NCBI RefSeq assembly: GCF_013377855.1
Contig: NZ_JABXYJ010000002.1
Span: forward strand, 124,001 to 188,000
Direction of reading: 5' to 3'
Source: Cognatundibacterium oligocarboniphilum
GTDB taxonomy: Bacteria > Pseudomonadota > Gammaproteobacteria > Burkholderiales > Burkholderiaceae_D
Length of the DNA: 64,000 nucleotides
Shown: positions 9,217 to 19,155 of the stretch, piece after piece
How positions within the stretch are numbered: position 1 is the first letter of the stretch
Layout of the letters: each line of letters begins with the position of its first letter
Notes under the pieces: model-generated
The model's database searches: none
Told to the model about the DNA's origin: nothing
What the model saw: only the letters and a program-made list of their open reading frames with translations
Position numbers and translations under genes: made by a program

Positions 9217-9268
9217 AAATAAAAAACCCGTTTGACTCCTGCCTGACGGCAAGAACGAAACGGGTCGT
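9217..9268 (-). terminator. Rho-independent terminator of typA
   Basis: ACCCGTTT/AAACGGGT arms (9224-9233 and 9258-9265) enclose a smaller GCC/GGC hairpin. On the minus strand they are followed by a T-rich run, about 40 bp beyond the typA stop. Confidence 0.75.
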
Positions 9269-9304
9269 TTTTCATGCGCCGCAGCGCATGAATCATGCTG
9301 GCGA

Positions 9305-11140
9305 TTACGCTTCGCGGGAAGCTTTCTTACGCTCATGCTCCTTCAGGAAGCGCTTGCGCAAACGGATGCTCTTCGGCGTGACTTCAACCAGTTCATCGTC
9401 TTCAATGAATTCGACCGCGTATTCCAATGACAATTGAATCGGCGGAACCAGACGCACGGCTTCATCCGTACCGGAAGCACGCACGTTGGTCAATTGCTTG
9501 CCTTTCACCGGATTGACGACCAGATCATTGTCACGGGAGTGAATGCCAATGATCATGCCTTCGTAAACCGGGTCATTGTGGCTGACGAACATACGACCGC
9601 GATCCTGCAGTTTCCAGATAGCGTAAGCCACTGCTGCGCCATCTTCCTGAGAAATCAACACACCATTGCGACGACCAGCCAGTTCACCTTTGCTGTTATC
9701 AACCGGTGCGTAATCATCAAACACGTGACTCATCAACCCTGTACCACGTGTCAACGTCATGAATTCGCCCTGGAAGCCAATCAGGCCACGTGCTGGAATA
9801 CGGTATTCGAGACGCACACGACCTTTGCCATCCGGTTCCATATTTTGCAGATCACCACGACGACGGCCCAGTTCTTCCATCACACCACCCTGGTTGGTTT
9901 CTTCCACGTCGACCGTCAGGTTTTCATACGGTTCATGACGTACGCCATCGACCATTTTAAATACAACACGCGGACGGGAAACTGCGAGTTCAAAACCTTC
10001 ACGACGCATATTTTCGATCAGAATCGTCAGATGTAATTCACCGCGGCCAGACACTTCGTAGCAGGAATCATCGCCTTCAGCCTGCACTACGCGCAATGCC
10101 ATATTGGATTTCAATTCACGTTCCAGACGGTCACGGATCTGACGTGTCGTCACGAATTTACCTTCGCGGCCAGCCAGTGGCGAGCTGTTCACCATAAAAT
10201 TCATCGTCAGTGTCGGCTCGTCGATCTTCAGCATCGGCAAAGCATCCGGCGCATCTGGCGCACAGATGGTGGAGCCGATGCCGATTTCTTCGATACCGTT
10301 GATCAGCACGATGTCGCCAGCCTGAGCTTCTTCGACCTGTACGCGATCCAGGCCTTTGAACGTCAGCACCTGGTTGATACGCGCCTTGGTTGGCTTGTCT
10401 TCCGGACCGTTCATCCAGACAACATCCTGCAGGCCGCGCACACGACCGCGCAGGATACGGCCAACGCCGATCTTACCAACGTAGGAGGAATATTCGAGAG
10501 ATGTGATCTGCAACTGGAGCGGACCATTCGGATCATCTTCACGCGCTGGAACGTGCTTCAGGATCGCATCAAACAGCGGCTCCATGTTACCTTCGCGCAC
10601 TGTATCTTCCAGACCTGCATAACCTTTGAAACCGGATGCGTACACGATAGGGAAATCGAGCTGTTCGTCCGTTGCGCCGAGTTTATCGAACAATTCAAAA
10701 GTCGCGTTGACTGCTTTTTGTGGGTCCGCGTTTTCACGGTCAATCTTGTTCACGACAACGATAGGCTTCAGCCCCAATGCCAGGGCTTTACGCGTCACAA
10801 AACGCGTTTGCGGCATCGGGCCTTCCTGTGCATCAACCAACAGCAAAACACTGTCCACCATGGACAATACGCGCTCAACTTCACCACCAAAGTCAGCATG
10901 GCCCGGTGTATCAACGATGTTGATATGGGTGCCCTTGTATTCGACTGCACAGTTTTTGGAGAGAATCGTGATACCACGTTCTTTTTCGATGTCGTTGGAA
11001 TCCATCACGCGGGTATCGACCTGCTGGTTTTCGCGGAAAGTACCGGACTGGCGCAGCAATTGATCAACCAGCGTGGTTTTGCCGTGATCAACGTGAGCGA
11101 TAATGGCGATGTTGCGTATAGCGCGTTTTGTATTGGACAT
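9305..11140 (-). CDS. typA: Ribosome-associated GTPase TypA/BipA
   Basis: TypA is a translational GTPase of the EF-G type that binds the ribosome and helps 50S assembly, growth at low temperature and stress responses. The 611-residue protein has the complete G domain: AHVDHGKTT (G1, residues 15-23), the ERGITI switch I element, [15 protein letters not shown] (G3) and NKIDR (G4). These are followed by EF-G-like domains II, III and V ([21 protein letters not shown] in domain III) and the TypA-specific C-terminal part ending in a basic [15 protein letters not shown] tail. Length and order are standard. A terminator follows at 9217-9268, and it is transcribed alone or after truB. Confidence 0.96.
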   Translation of the reverse strand: MSNTKRAIRNIAIIAHVDHGKTTLVDQLLRQSGTFRENQQVDTRVMDSNDIEKERGITILSKNCAVEYKGTHINIVDTPGHADFGGEVERVLSMVDSVLLLVDAQEGPMPQTRFVTRKALALGLKPIVVVNKIDRENADPQKAVNATFELFDKLGATDEQLDFPIVYASGFKGYAGLEDTVREGNMEPLFDAILKHVPAREDDPNGPLQLQITSLEYSSYVGKIGVGRILRGRVRGLQDVVWMNGPEDKPTKARINQVLTFKGLDRVQVEEAQAGDIVLINGIEEIGIGSTICAPDAPDALPMLKIDEPTLTMNFMVNSSPLAGREGKFVTTRQIRDRLERELKSNMALRVVQAEGDDSCYEVSGRGELHLTILIENMRREGFELAVSRPRVVFKMVDGVRHEPYENLTVDVEETNQGGVMEELGRRRGDLQNMEPDGKGRVRLEYRIPARGLIGFQGEFMTLTRGTGLMSHVFDDYAPVDNSKGELAGRRNGVLISQEDGAAVAYAIWKLQDRGRMFVSHNDPVYEGMIIGIHSRDNDLVVNPVKGKQLTNVRASGTDEAVRLVPPIQLSLEYAVEFIEDDELVEVTPKSIRLRKRFLKEHERKKASREA

Positions 11141-11302
11141 GGTAACGTTTGTTTTTTGGGGTAAATCGGATAACCTGCGATTATATCATGCTGCAACGCA
11201 AAAGCAGAAAAATCCTATTATTTCAAGGAGTTGCTACGGCTTGATGACGTTCTGCAGCGAAACGTCATCCTGGATTTGCATGGAAGGAACTGCAGCGGGC
11301 TA

Positions 11303-12226
11303 TCAGCGCGTACTGGCCATCACTCGCTCCGGTGCCAGCAGACCGTCCTGCACCTGCCCCGTTCCGAGCAGATTATGATCTGCGCCATATACACGGACCC
11401 TGCCCGCTGCAGGAGCACTGATCCCGAATTTATACAAAGGCAGGCGCTGCCCCTGCAGAAAACGCTGCGTCAGCTCCTGTGTGAGCTGCACCGGCGGGAA
11501 GGTGGAAAGCAGGCTGTCAACCGGCGCCAGCAAACTGGCGCGCTCTGCTTCCGGCAATGTTTCCAGCGTTTCTAATGTACAGGTATGCTGCAAATCCAGA
11601 TGCGCCACTCCCGTTCTGCGCAAGGCGTTCAAATGTGCTCCGCATCCAAGTGCTGCGCCAATATCCTGCCCCAGTACCCGGATGTAAGTCCCTTTACTGC
11701 AACGCACCTCCAGAGTAAGGTAAGGCGCCTGATAATCCAGCAATTCCAGCGATACAATGCGTACCAGCCGTGCCTCGCGCGCCAGCGTGATTCCCTGACG
11801 GGCATATTCATACAGCGGCTTGCCGTCACGCTTCAGCGCAGAATACATCGGCGGAATCTGCTGTATCTCACCCCGGAATTGCGCCAGCACGGTATGGATC
11901 TGCTCCAGCGTGCAATGTACTGGCTGGGTACTGACTACCCGCCCCTCGGTATCTCCGGTATCGGTCGTGATGCCCAGATGAACGACTGTGGTGTATGTTT
12001 TGTCAGCCTCCAGCAAATCCTGGGAAAACTTGGTGGCCTCACCAAAGCACAATGGCAACAGCCCTGTTGCAAACGGATCCAGCGTTCCGGTATGTCCCGC
12101 TTTCATGGCATTCAGCAAACGCTTGGCCTTAATCAGCGCATCATTGCTGGACCAGCCCACCGGCTTATCCAGCAACAGCACTCCGTGCACCGGGACACGG
12201 ATTTTTTTTACACGTGGAATATTCAT
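11303..12226 (-). CDS. truB: tRNA pseudouridine(55) synthase TruB
   Basis: TruB makes the universal pseudouridine 55 in the T-loop of tRNA. The 307-residue protein opens with GVLLLDKPVGWSSNDAL and carries GHTGTLDPFATG with the catalytic Asp50. The later family blocks (YARQGITLAREAR, the RCSKGTYIRVLGQDIG motif, and a C-terminal PUA-like end) are intact. It is the last gene of the rimP-nusA-infB-rbfA-truB run, the order found widely in proteobacteria, and lies 48 bp after rbfA. A hairpin at 11243-11269 follows but has no T-run. Confidence 0.95.
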   Translation of the reverse strand: MNIPRVKKIRVPVHGVLLLDKPVGWSSNDALIKAKRLLNAMKAGHTGTLDPFATGLLPLCFGEATKFSQDLLEADKTYTTVVHLGITTDTGDTEGRVVSTQPVHCTLEQIHTVLAQFRGEIQQIPPMYSALKRDGKPLYEYARQGITLAREARLVRIVSLELLDYQAPYLTLEVRCSKGTYIRVLGQDIGAALGCGAHLNALRRTGVAHLDLQHTCTLETLETLPEAERASLLAPVDSLLSTFPPVQLTQELTQRFLQGQRLPLYKFGISAPAAGRVRVYGADHNLLGTGQVQDGLLAPERVMASTR

Positions 12227-12274
12227 CGACTTTATGCATGCAGTGCATGCTCATGCGGCAGTTGCGCTACCTGA

Positions 12275-12667
12275 TCAGGCAGGCTCTTCGTCATCTCTGG
12301 CACGGCTTGCATTGGCTTCGTCAATCAGTTTCGACATCGCCATGCCGCGCATCGTGGATGTATCATGCACAAAATGCAATTGCGGTAAAGTGTGAATGCG
12401 CAGACGCAAACCCAGTTGAGAACGCAGAAAGCCCGCCGCCTTGGTCAGACCTTCCAGTGTTGCCTGAATTGCCTGCGCATCATCAGCCAAAGTAGTGAAA
12501 TACACTTTAGCATGGGCGTAATCAGGCGTAAGCTGAACTTCCGTCAGTGTCACCATACCAACCCGTGGATCTTTCAGTTCGGACCAGATAATCTCAGCCA
12601 GGTCTTTCTGAATCTGATCAGCCACACGCAAACCGCGACCGGGAATGTTTTTACTATGTTTTGCCAT
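12275..12667 (-). CDS. rbfA: 30S ribosome-binding factor RbfA
   Basis: RbfA binds the 30S subunit and assists late maturation of the 16S rRNA 5' end. The 130-residue protein has the family start [44 protein letters not shown] and the KH-like core [26 protein letters not shown]. It ends in a short acidic tail (ARDDEEPA). It stands between infB and truB, where it is usually found. A GC-rich palindrome separates it from infB. Confidence 0.95.
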   Translation of the reverse strand: MAKHSKNIPGRGLRVADQIQKDLAEIIWSELKDPRVGMVTLTEVQLTPDYAHAKVYFTTLADDAQAIQATLEGLTKAAGFLRSQLGLRLRIHTLPQLHFVHDTSTMRGMAMSKLIDEANASRARDDEEPA

Positions 12668-12693
12668 AAATCCTTTTGCCCTCTATAAATCAG

Positions 12694-12715
12694 AACCCCG
12701 GCCTTGGCCGGGGTT
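12694..12715. other. Perfect 10-bp palindrome between infB and rbfA
   Basis: AACCCCGGCC and its exact complement face each other across a 2-base TT loop. No T-run follows on either strand, so it is not a normal terminator. In the infB-rbfA mRNA it would be a very stable stem just after the infB stop, able to slow RNase decay or to attenuate. Confidence 0.6.
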
Positions 12716-12723
12716 GGCTTGCA

Positions 12724-15582
12724 TTACAGAGTACGGGCAATTTCCTGAACTTCAAATATTTCAAGATTGTCGCCAACCTGAATGTCGTTGTAGCCTTTGA
12801 GCGATAAGCCGCATTCCATACCGGCGCGCACCTCTTTCGCATCGTCTTTGTAGCGTTTGAGCGAATCCAGTTCCCCGGTCCAGGCGACAACATTATTGCG
12901 CAGCAGACGCACAGAAGATGTACGCTTGACCACACCATCAGTCACCAGACAGCCGGCAATCGCGCCAACTTTGCTGACCATGAAAACCTGCTTCACTTCA
13001 ACCATACCGATGATCTGCTCACGTTTCTCTGGTGCCAGCATACCGGACAAGGCTGCCTTCACTTCATCGACAGCATCATAAATAATGTTGTAGTAACGGA
13101 TATCTACGCCATTTGATTCAGCCAGCTTACGCGCAGATGCATCCGCACGGGTGTTGAAACCAATAATGACTGCTTTCGAAGCAACTGCCAGATTGACGTC
13201 GTTTTCGGAAATACCGCCCACAGCTGCATGCACCACCTGTACGCGCACTTCACTGGTGGAGAGTTTTTGCAGCGACTGTACCAGCGCTTCCTGCGAACCC
13301 TGCACATCGGTCTTGACGATGATAGGCAGGTTTTTGACTTCTCCCTCACCCATGTTTTCAAACATGTTTTCGAGTTTGGCAGCTTGTTGCTTGGCCAGTT
13401 TGACATCGCGGAATTTACCTTGGCGGAACAACGCGATTTCACGCGCCTTACGTTCATCCGCCATCACCATCACTTCCTCACCGGCAGACGGAACTTCTGT
13501 CAGGCCTTGAATTTCGACAGGAATAGAAGGACCGGCCTCGGTAATATTACTGCCGTTTTCATCCAGCATCGCACGTACACGACCGTATGAAGTACCAGCC
13601 AGAACAACATCCCCACGACGCAATGTACCGGACTGCACCAGAATGGTCGCCACCGTACCGCGACCTTTATCCAGACGCGCCTCAACAACCAGACCTTTCG
13701 CCGGCGCATCTTTCGGTGCAGTGAGCTCCAGAATTTCAGCCTGCAGCAGGACGTTTTCCAAGAGGGAATCAATACCCTGACCAGTTTTCGCAGAAACCGG
13801 AACGAATGGAGAATCACCACCGTACTCTTCCGGTACAACACTTTCCGCCACCAGCTCTTGCGTTACACGATCAGGATTTGCTGCTGGCTTATCGATTTTA
13901 TTGATTGCCACAACCAAAGGCACACCGGCTGCTTTCGCATGTGCAATCGCTTCTTTGGTTTGCGGCATGACGCCGTCATCTGCAGCCACTACCAGAATCA
14001 CAATGTCAGTTGCCTTCGCACCACGTGCACGCATTGCCGTAAAGGCTTCGTGACCCGGCGTGTCCAGGAAAGTGATCATGCCACGCGGCGTTTCTACGTG
14101 GTAAGCACCGATATGCTGAGTAATACCGCCCGCTTCACCGGAAGCGACTTTGGCACGGCGGATATAATCGAGCAGCGAAGTTTTACCATGATCGACGTGC
14201 CCCATGACCGTAACAACAGGGGCTCGCGGGAAAGACTCATAGTCAGCATGCTCGGCAGTATCCGTCAACAATGCCTCCGGATCATCGAGCTTGGCAGCAA
14301 ATGCCTTGTGCCCCATTTCCTCCACCAGAATCATCGCCGTTTCCTGATCCAGCACTTGATTGATGGTGCACATCTGCCCCAGCTTCATGAGGTGCTTAAT
14401 CACTTCCGATGCCTTCACAGACATTTTGTGCGCCAGTTCGGCCACCGTCAGCGTCTCAGGCACATACACGTCTTTGACAATCGCCTCTACCGGAACCTGG
14501 AAATTGGATTCACGGGCATCTTCGTGATGCGCATTCCGGCGACCCTTTGGTCCACCTTTCCAGCCGTCGCGCCCACCCGATGTATCACCACGGGTTTTCA
14601 GACCGCCGCTGCGCTTCTTCGCTGCATCGTCCTGCCAGGTGGAAGAGACATTCGCCGATTTAATGGCCTTCTTATCGCCCACAACTTTTTTATCATCTTT
14701 TTTGTCAGCAGCCGCAGCAGGCTTCTTCTCTGCCAGCTTCTTATCCGCAGGCTTATGCAAAGTTCCTTCCGCCACTTTAGAAGCAGGTGCGGCAGCAGGC
14801 GCCGGTGGTGCCGGTTTCGCCGGACGACGGGCCGCATTCATCATCTCTTTGATCTGAGCGACTTCATCCGCAACTGCCTTACGGGCTTTTTCCGTTGCAG
14901 CAGCACGTTCTGCCGCTTCCTTCGCATCCTGAGCAGATTTTTTCTTTGCTTCTTCCGCATCCAGACGCTTCTTATCTTCATCAGACTGAGAAGGTTTAGC
15001 TTCGATCGATTTTGCCGCCGCTGCAGCCTGTTCCGCCTTCAGTCGCTCTGCTTCCGCCTTTGCTTTAGCCGCCTCAGCTTCAGCTGCCTCGCGCATTGCT
15101 TGCGCCTGAGCTTCTTTTTCCGCTTCGAGCTTTGCCAGATATTCCTGCTTTTCACGCAGTTCAGCTTCCTGGCGTGCCATCAGCTCTGCCTCCCGGCGCG
15201 CCTCTTCTTCCTGGCGCGCTATTTCAGCAGTATCCACGACCGTTGCCGCAGAGCGTCCGGCTTCATCCACCAGGGCCTCATCACGTTTGACAAAAGTACG
15301 TTTCTTGCGCACTTCAACCTGAATGGTGCGAGATTTACCCGTAGCATCCGCCTGCTTGATCTCCGTAGTCTCTTTACGAGTCAGGGTGATCTTTTTCTTC
15401 TCAGTGTCAACAGAAGATCCGTGGGAACGACGCAGATGTTCCAGCAGCCGGTCTTTATCTTCCTTTGTTAACGAATCTGATGTCGAATTTTTGTTTACAC
15501 CTGCAGCGCGCAGTTGCGTGAGCAGTAAATCTGCTGACATTTTCAGCTCGGTGGCAAATTGGGCAACGTTGTTACTCGCCAT
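12724..15582 (-). CDS. infB: Translation initiation factor IF-2
   Basis: IF-2 is the GTPase that brings fMet-tRNA to the 30S subunit and promotes subunit joining. The 952-residue protein begins with the IF2-N fold ([21 protein letters not shown]), followed by a long, highly charged Ala/Glu/Lys-rich linker to about residue 320, a second IF2-N-type region ([23 protein letters not shown]) and the GTPase: GHVDHGKTS near 460, DTPGHEAF and NKIDKP. Domains II to IV follow to the end. The length fits betaproteobacterial IF-2, in which the linker is extended. It lies 46 bp after nusA and is cotranscribed with it. An ATG inside could give a short isoform as in E. coli, but this cannot be settled from sequence. 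Confidence 0.97.
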   Translation of the reverse strand: MASNNVAQFATELKMSADLLLTQLRAAGVNKNSTSDSLTKEDKDRLLEHLRRSHGSSVDTEKKKITLTRKETTEIKQADATGKSRTIQVEVRKKRTFVKRDEALVDEAGRSAATVVDTAEIARQEEEARREAELMARQEAELREKQEYLAKLEAEKEAQAQAMREAAEAEAAKAKAEAERLKAEQAAAAAKSIEAKPSQSDEDKKRLDAEEAKKKSAQDAKEAAERAAATEKARKAVADEVAQIKEMMNAARRPAKPAPPAPAAAPASKVAEGTLHKPADKKLAEKKPAAAADKKDDKKVVGDKKAIKSANVSSTWQDDAAKKRSGGLKTRGDTSGGRDGWKGGPKGRRNAHHEDARESNFQVPVEAIVKDVYVPETLTVAELAHKMSVKASEVIKHLMKLGQMCTINQVLDQETAMILVEEMGHKAFAAKLDDPEALLTDTAEHADYESFPRAPVVTVMGHVDHGKTSLLDYIRRAKVASGEAGGITQHIGAYHVETPRGMITFLDTPGHEAFTAMRARGAKATDIVILVVAADDGVMPQTKEAIAHAKAAGVPLVVAINKIDKPAANPDRVTQELVAESVVPEEYGGDSPFVPVSAKTGQGIDSLLENVLLQAEILELTAPKDAPAKGLVVEARLDKGRGTVATILVQSGTLRRGDVVLAGTSYGRVRAMLDENGSNITEAGPSIPVEIQGLTEVPSAGEEVMVMADERKAREIALFRQGKFRDVKLAKQQAAKLENMFENMGEGEVKNLPIIVKTDVQGSQEALVQSLQKLSTSEVRVQVVHAAVGGISENDVNLAVASKAVIIGFNTRADASARKLAESNGVDIRYYNIIYDAVDEVKAALSGMLAPEKREQIIGMVEVKQVFMVSKVGAIAGCLVTDGVVKRTSSVRLLRNNVVAWTGELDSLKRYKDDAKEVRAGMECGLSLKGYNDIQVGDNLEIFEVQEIARTL

Positions 15583-15628
15583 TCAGTCCTCTTTTTCTAT
15601 GTGCGCGTTATGAATATGAAACCCGTAA

Positions 15629-17188
15629 TTATTCAGCTTCTACGAGTTTCCAGGCGGTGGCTAACAAAGCCTTGGCCTGATCATCATATTTAGCGTCGAT
15701 GAGTTTCATCTCATCATCGGTCACATCTTCAAATGCTTCTTTAATCAAATGGCGGGAACGTTCGGCTGGTAATGCCAGGATCGCGCCAAATTCGTCGTAT
15801 GCCAGAGCAGCAAATGCTGCCAGCGTTTTAATACCGGCCAAACCCAGTTTGCCAGCAGTCACGCGGGTCATACCTTCGAGGTTGATCAGTTGATCTTCCA
15901 TGCCTTCCAGTCCTTCTTCGGAAGCAATTGCCTCTGTCAGAAGTGCATCGCGTGCACGGTTACGCAATTCATTCACAGTGTCTTCATCAAATGCTTCAAT
16001 TTCGAGCATTTCGGTGATAGGCACATAAGCAATTTCTTCCAGGCTGGAGAAACCTTCATCAACGAGGATTTCAGCCACTTCCTGATCGACATCGAGTTTT
16101 TCCATGAACAGGGCACGGATACCTGCAGTTTCCTGTTCGGCTTTGCTGGCGGATTCTTCCGCCGTCATGATATTGATCTGCCAGCCAGTCAGCTCCGCAG
16201 CAAGACGCACATTCTGACCACTGCGGCCGATCGCAATCGCGAGATTTTCCTCATCGACCACCACGTCCATACCATGCTTCTCTTCATCGACCATAATCGA
16301 TGAAACATTTGCTGGCGCCAAAGCACCGATCACGAACTGTGCAGGATCTTCCGACCACAACACGATATCGACACGCTCACCACCGAGCTCACCGGTCACT
16401 GCCTGCACGCGCGAACCCCGCATGCCGACGCACGTACCGATAGGATCGATACGTTTATCCGCTGTGTAGACTGCAATTTTCGCGCGAACGCCCGGGTCAC
16501 GCGCCGCCGATTTAATAACCAGCGACCCCTGCTCGATTTCCGGTACCTCCAACTCAAACAGCTTCATGATGAATTCCGGTGCCGTACGGGACAAAATCAC
16601 CTGCGGCCCGCGGGCATTGCGATCAATCCGAAGAATATAGGCACGCACCCGATCACCAACACGCAAATTCTCTTTTGGAATCATCTGATCGCGAGGCAGG
16701 CGCGCTTCGATCTTGCCGGATTCGACGATGGCATCACCGCGCTCCATACGTTTGATGGTGCCGGTCACCAGGGAGTCGCCACGGGCCAGGAAATCCGCCA
16801 GAATCTGCTCGCGCTCCGCGTCACGGATACGCTGCAAAACCACCTGTTTGGTATCCTGCGCAAAGCGGCGGCCAAAATCCATCGACTCAATTTCTTCTTC
16901 GATATAGTCGCCAACCTGGATTTCAGAATCATCCTCGACTGCCTCAAAGTGCAGGATTTCCTGATCCGGCAACTGCAGACCTGCCTCATCCGGAACGACA
17001 TGCCAGCGACGGAAAGAGCGGAACTCACCGGTATCCCGGTCAATCTCTACACGAATATCCACTTCGCCGGGAAAACGTTTCTTGGTCGCCTGCGCCAAAG
17101 CATGCTCCAGCGCACCAAAAACAACTTCTTCATCGACGTTTTTTTCGCGTGCCAGCACATCTACTAATAACAACAAATCACGACTCAT
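15629..17188 (-). CDS. nusA: Transcription termination/antitermination factor NusA
   Basis: NusA binds RNA polymerase and modulates pausing, termination and antitermination. The 519-residue protein has the N-terminal polymerase-binding domain ([31 protein letters not shown]), an S1 domain from about 135 ([20 protein letters not shown]), the KH pair ([19 protein letters not shown] and [22 protein letters not shown]), and two C-terminal acidic helix-hairpin-helix repeats as in gammaproteobacterial and betaproteobacterial NusA. Its ATG overlaps the rimP stop by four bases (ATGA), pointing to translational coupling. Confidence 0.97.
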   Translation of the reverse strand: MSRDLLLLVDVLAREKNVDEEVVFGALEHALAQATKKRFPGEVDIRVEIDRDTGEFRSFRRWHVVPDEAGLQLPDQEILHFEAVEDDSEIQVGDYIEEEIESMDFGRRFAQDTKQVVLQRIRDAEREQILADFLARGDSLVTGTIKRMERGDAIVESGKIEARLPRDQMIPKENLRVGDRVRAYILRIDRNARGPQVILSRTAPEFIMKLFELEVPEIEQGSLVIKSAARDPGVRAKIAVYTADKRIDPIGTCVGMRGSRVQAVTGELGGERVDIVLWSEDPAQFVIGALAPANVSSIMVDEEKHGMDVVVDEENLAIAIGRSGQNVRLAAELTGWQINIMTAEESASKAEQETAGIRALFMEKLDVDQEVAEILVDEGFSSLEEIAYVPITEMLEIEAFDEDTVNELRNRARDALLTEAIASEEGLEGMEDQLINLEGMTRVTAGKLGLAGIKTLAAFAALAYDEFGAILALPAERSRHLIKEAFEDVTDDEMKLIDAKYDDQAKALLATAWKLVEAE

Positions 17189-17670
17189 GCTTTGCGACTC
17201 CTAAAATCCACTTGCGGCACCAGGCGTGCCTTATCCACATCGGCGAGCGTAAACTCCAGCATGGCCGACCCATCTTTTACTTCAAATTCGAGCTTCAGCG
17301 TATCGTTTTCCGGCGCATGCAAGATGCCTTCGAAATTTTTTCGATTTGGCGTTCCCGGTATCGGCATACGTAATTTAACAGTCACCTTTTCGCCGGCAAA
17401 ACGCGCATAGTCCGCCATTTTTTTCAATGGCCGGTCAAGCCCGGGCGAAGAGACCTCCAGGCGGCTGTAATTAATGTTTTCGACCATTAGTACATGCGAC
17501 AACTGATGACTGACCTTCTCACAATCTTCGACTGTGATATTGCCTTTCTCCAGATCCTCAGGTAAAAAATCAATGTAAACCCTGAGCAAACCGCGTTCGG
17601 CCTGCTCAAAATCGACCAGATCATACCCGGTGCCATTGACGGTCTTTTCAATCAATTCCAACAAAGCCAA
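17185..17670 (-). CDS. rimP: Ribosome maturation factor RimP, TTG start
   Basis: RimP assists 30S subunit assembly. From the TTG chosen here it is 161 residues, the usual family size, and begins [22 protein letters not shown], the expected N-terminus. Later blocks are [19 protein letters not shown] and the C-terminal SH3-like part. A GGAGAG ribosome site lies four bases before this TTG. The frame is open back to an ATG at 17700 and beyond to 17760, but those starts add a hydrophobic stretch and run into an intrinsic terminator, so they are unlikely. It heads the rimP-nusA-infB operon; a rare start codon would keep RimP output low relative to its partners. Confidence 0.88.
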   Translation of the reverse strand: MALLELIEKTVNGTGYDLVDFEQAERGLLRVYIDFLPEDLEKGNITVEDCEKVSHQLSHVLMVENINYSRLEVSSPGLDRPLKKMADYARFAGEKVTVKLRMPIPGTPNRKNFEGILHAPENDTLKLEFEVKDGSAMLEFTLADVDKARLVPQVDFRSRKA

Positions 17671-17736
17671 ACCACTCTCCAATAAACAAGCTAATGCCAT
17701 TACCAGCCAAATACAAACAACATCATGCGATAAAAC

Positions 17737-17767
17737 AAAAAAAAATGGGCAACAGCCCATCTTTTTT
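17737..17767 (-). terminator. Terminator between the polysaccharide locus and rimP
   Basis: An ATGGGC/GCCCAT stem (17745-17750 with 17755-17760) has a 4-base loop. On the minus strand eight T follow, and on the plus strand C then six T, so it could work both ways. It lies about 200 bp beyond the wzz-like stop and 67 bp before the rimP start, and should insulate the ribosome-maturation operon from the locus upstream. It may also act as an attenuator in a long rimP leader. Confidence 0.8.
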
Positions 17768-17961
17768 AGCGCCCAGCATTAAAATCACAAGGCAATGTGT
17801 AATTTTGCATTATAAAGGAAAATTCATCGCACCGCAACGAATAAGCCCTGACAACACTTAATTGCAAACACAATTATCTTAAAAGTAAAGAAATATCACA
17901 TTGAGGGAAATCTTGTCTTTAAAATTTTACGACGAATGCACACACAATTTCCCGGCATAGT

Positions 17962-19155
17962 TCAGAAATAGGACTTCAGCAAACGCCACTTTTCTTGCTC
18001 TTCCGAGTTTTTTGAGCGATTCAGTGCTTCCGAAACAAAAGCAATTATAAAAGACAGCATTAACCCAAAAAATGCAGCCGCAATTGTGATCAATGACCGC
18101 TGTGGTTTAACCTTATACTCCGGCTCAACCGCCTTATCCAGCACCTGAATTAAGGGCGCATCTTTTGCCTCATCAAGGCGAGCCACCTCATACTGTTTCA
18201 CAAGCAACTCATATAGCATCTGATAATATTTCACATCGCGCAAGGTTTGCATATTATTGACACTACCATCCTTTACTTTAACCGCGTCGGACTCATTGGC
18301 AGGCTGACTGCCATTTTCAAGCTTGGCTAATTCTTGACGCATACCCAGCAATTCCTGATTCGCACGCTTATATTCGTTATTATTTTGCGTCACAAATGCC
18401 TGCATTGATTTCAATTGAATTTCTTTTGCAGAAATACCCGCCCGCAATCTCGCTACGGTTTCCAACACCGCCTTACTTTGGGCGTCAACACTCAACATTC
18501 CCTTACTACTCATCGTATTTGCCAGTGACATTTCCGCAGAAATCATCTTATCTTTTGTCAATTCCAGCTGCTTCTCAAAAAATATCCGGCGCTGAGAAGC
18601 CTCAGTTAATGCAAATTTTCCGGTCAAAGCCATCAATTCCTCAACGTATGCATTTGCAATAGCGGCAGCAATCTTAGGATCCTTATCCTCGACATCAATG
18701 GAGATAATATTATCCTTCCCCGATACAATCGAGGCATTTCCATCCAACTGTTTTCTTGCACTCTCCAGAAATTTGGCCCCATAACGTTTTTGCAAGTCGA
18801 AACGCTGAATCAATTTATCTGTGATCGTCCGGCTCTTCAGCATGCCGATATATAAATCATTCGGACTTTTTAATCCCAGAGCGACTCCAGCACCACCAGC
18901 CAATCCACCTAACTGACTCAACATTGCCGATGCTGTCGATTGACTTTGCTGAGGAGGTAAAATTTTCGTATTTGCTTTATATGCATTCGGTAATATCAGG
19001 CTCACCAGCAAACCAGCAACAGCAAATCCGATGGGATATAAGATAATTTTTTTCTTATGCTTAGCCAGCATAAGCAAAATATCCATCAGGCTGATGCCAT
19101 CATCATCTTCCATTTGAGCATGTTGCTCTTGATTCAATGTAACCATACTCATCAT
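17962..19155 (-). CDS. Wzz-type polysaccharide co-polymerase / chain-length determinant
   Basis: The 397-residue inner-membrane protein has the layout of Wzz/PCP proteins. A cytoplasmic N-terminus containing ISLMDILLMLAKHKKKII precedes TM1 (about residues 37-55). A long periplasmic part with coiled-coil helices (about 170-290) follows, then the proline-rich PEYKVKPQRSLI segment before TM2 (about 350-370). There is no Walker motif, so it is not fused to a BY-kinase, and none is nearby. It is the last gene of the polysaccharide run; its start overlaps the exporter stop (ATGA). It is expected to set polymer length together with the polymerase at 23121-24128. Confidence 0.88.
   Translation of the reverse strand: MMSMVTLNQEQHAQMEDDDGISLMDILLMLAKHKKKIILYPIGFAVAGLLVSLILPNAYKANTKILPPQQSQSTASAMLSQLGGLAGGAGVALGLKSPNDLYIGMLKSRTITDKLIQRFDLQKRYGAKFLESARKQLDGNASIVSGKDNIISIDVEDKDPKIAAAIANAYVEELMALTGKFALTEASQRRIFFEKQLELTKDKMISAEMSLANTMSSKGMLSVDAQSKAVLETVARLRAGISAKEIQLKSMQAFVTQNNNEYKRANQELLGMRQELAKLENGSQPANESDAVKVKDGSVNNMQTLRDVKYYQMLYELLVKQYEVARLDEAKDAPLIQVLDKAVEPEYKVKPQRSLITIAAAFFGLMLSFIIAFVSEALNRSKNSEEQEKWRLLKSYF

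Noticed and set aside
11243-11269. 9-bp hairpin after truB considered as terminator
   Set aside because: No T-run follows on either strand; at most a processing or stability stem.
13858-15471. 537-residue open frame on the plus strand
   Set aside because: It is antisense to infB. The repetitive Ala/Lys/Glu codons of the IF-2 linker keep the opposite frame open; the product is rich in Arg, Phe and Cys without any domain.
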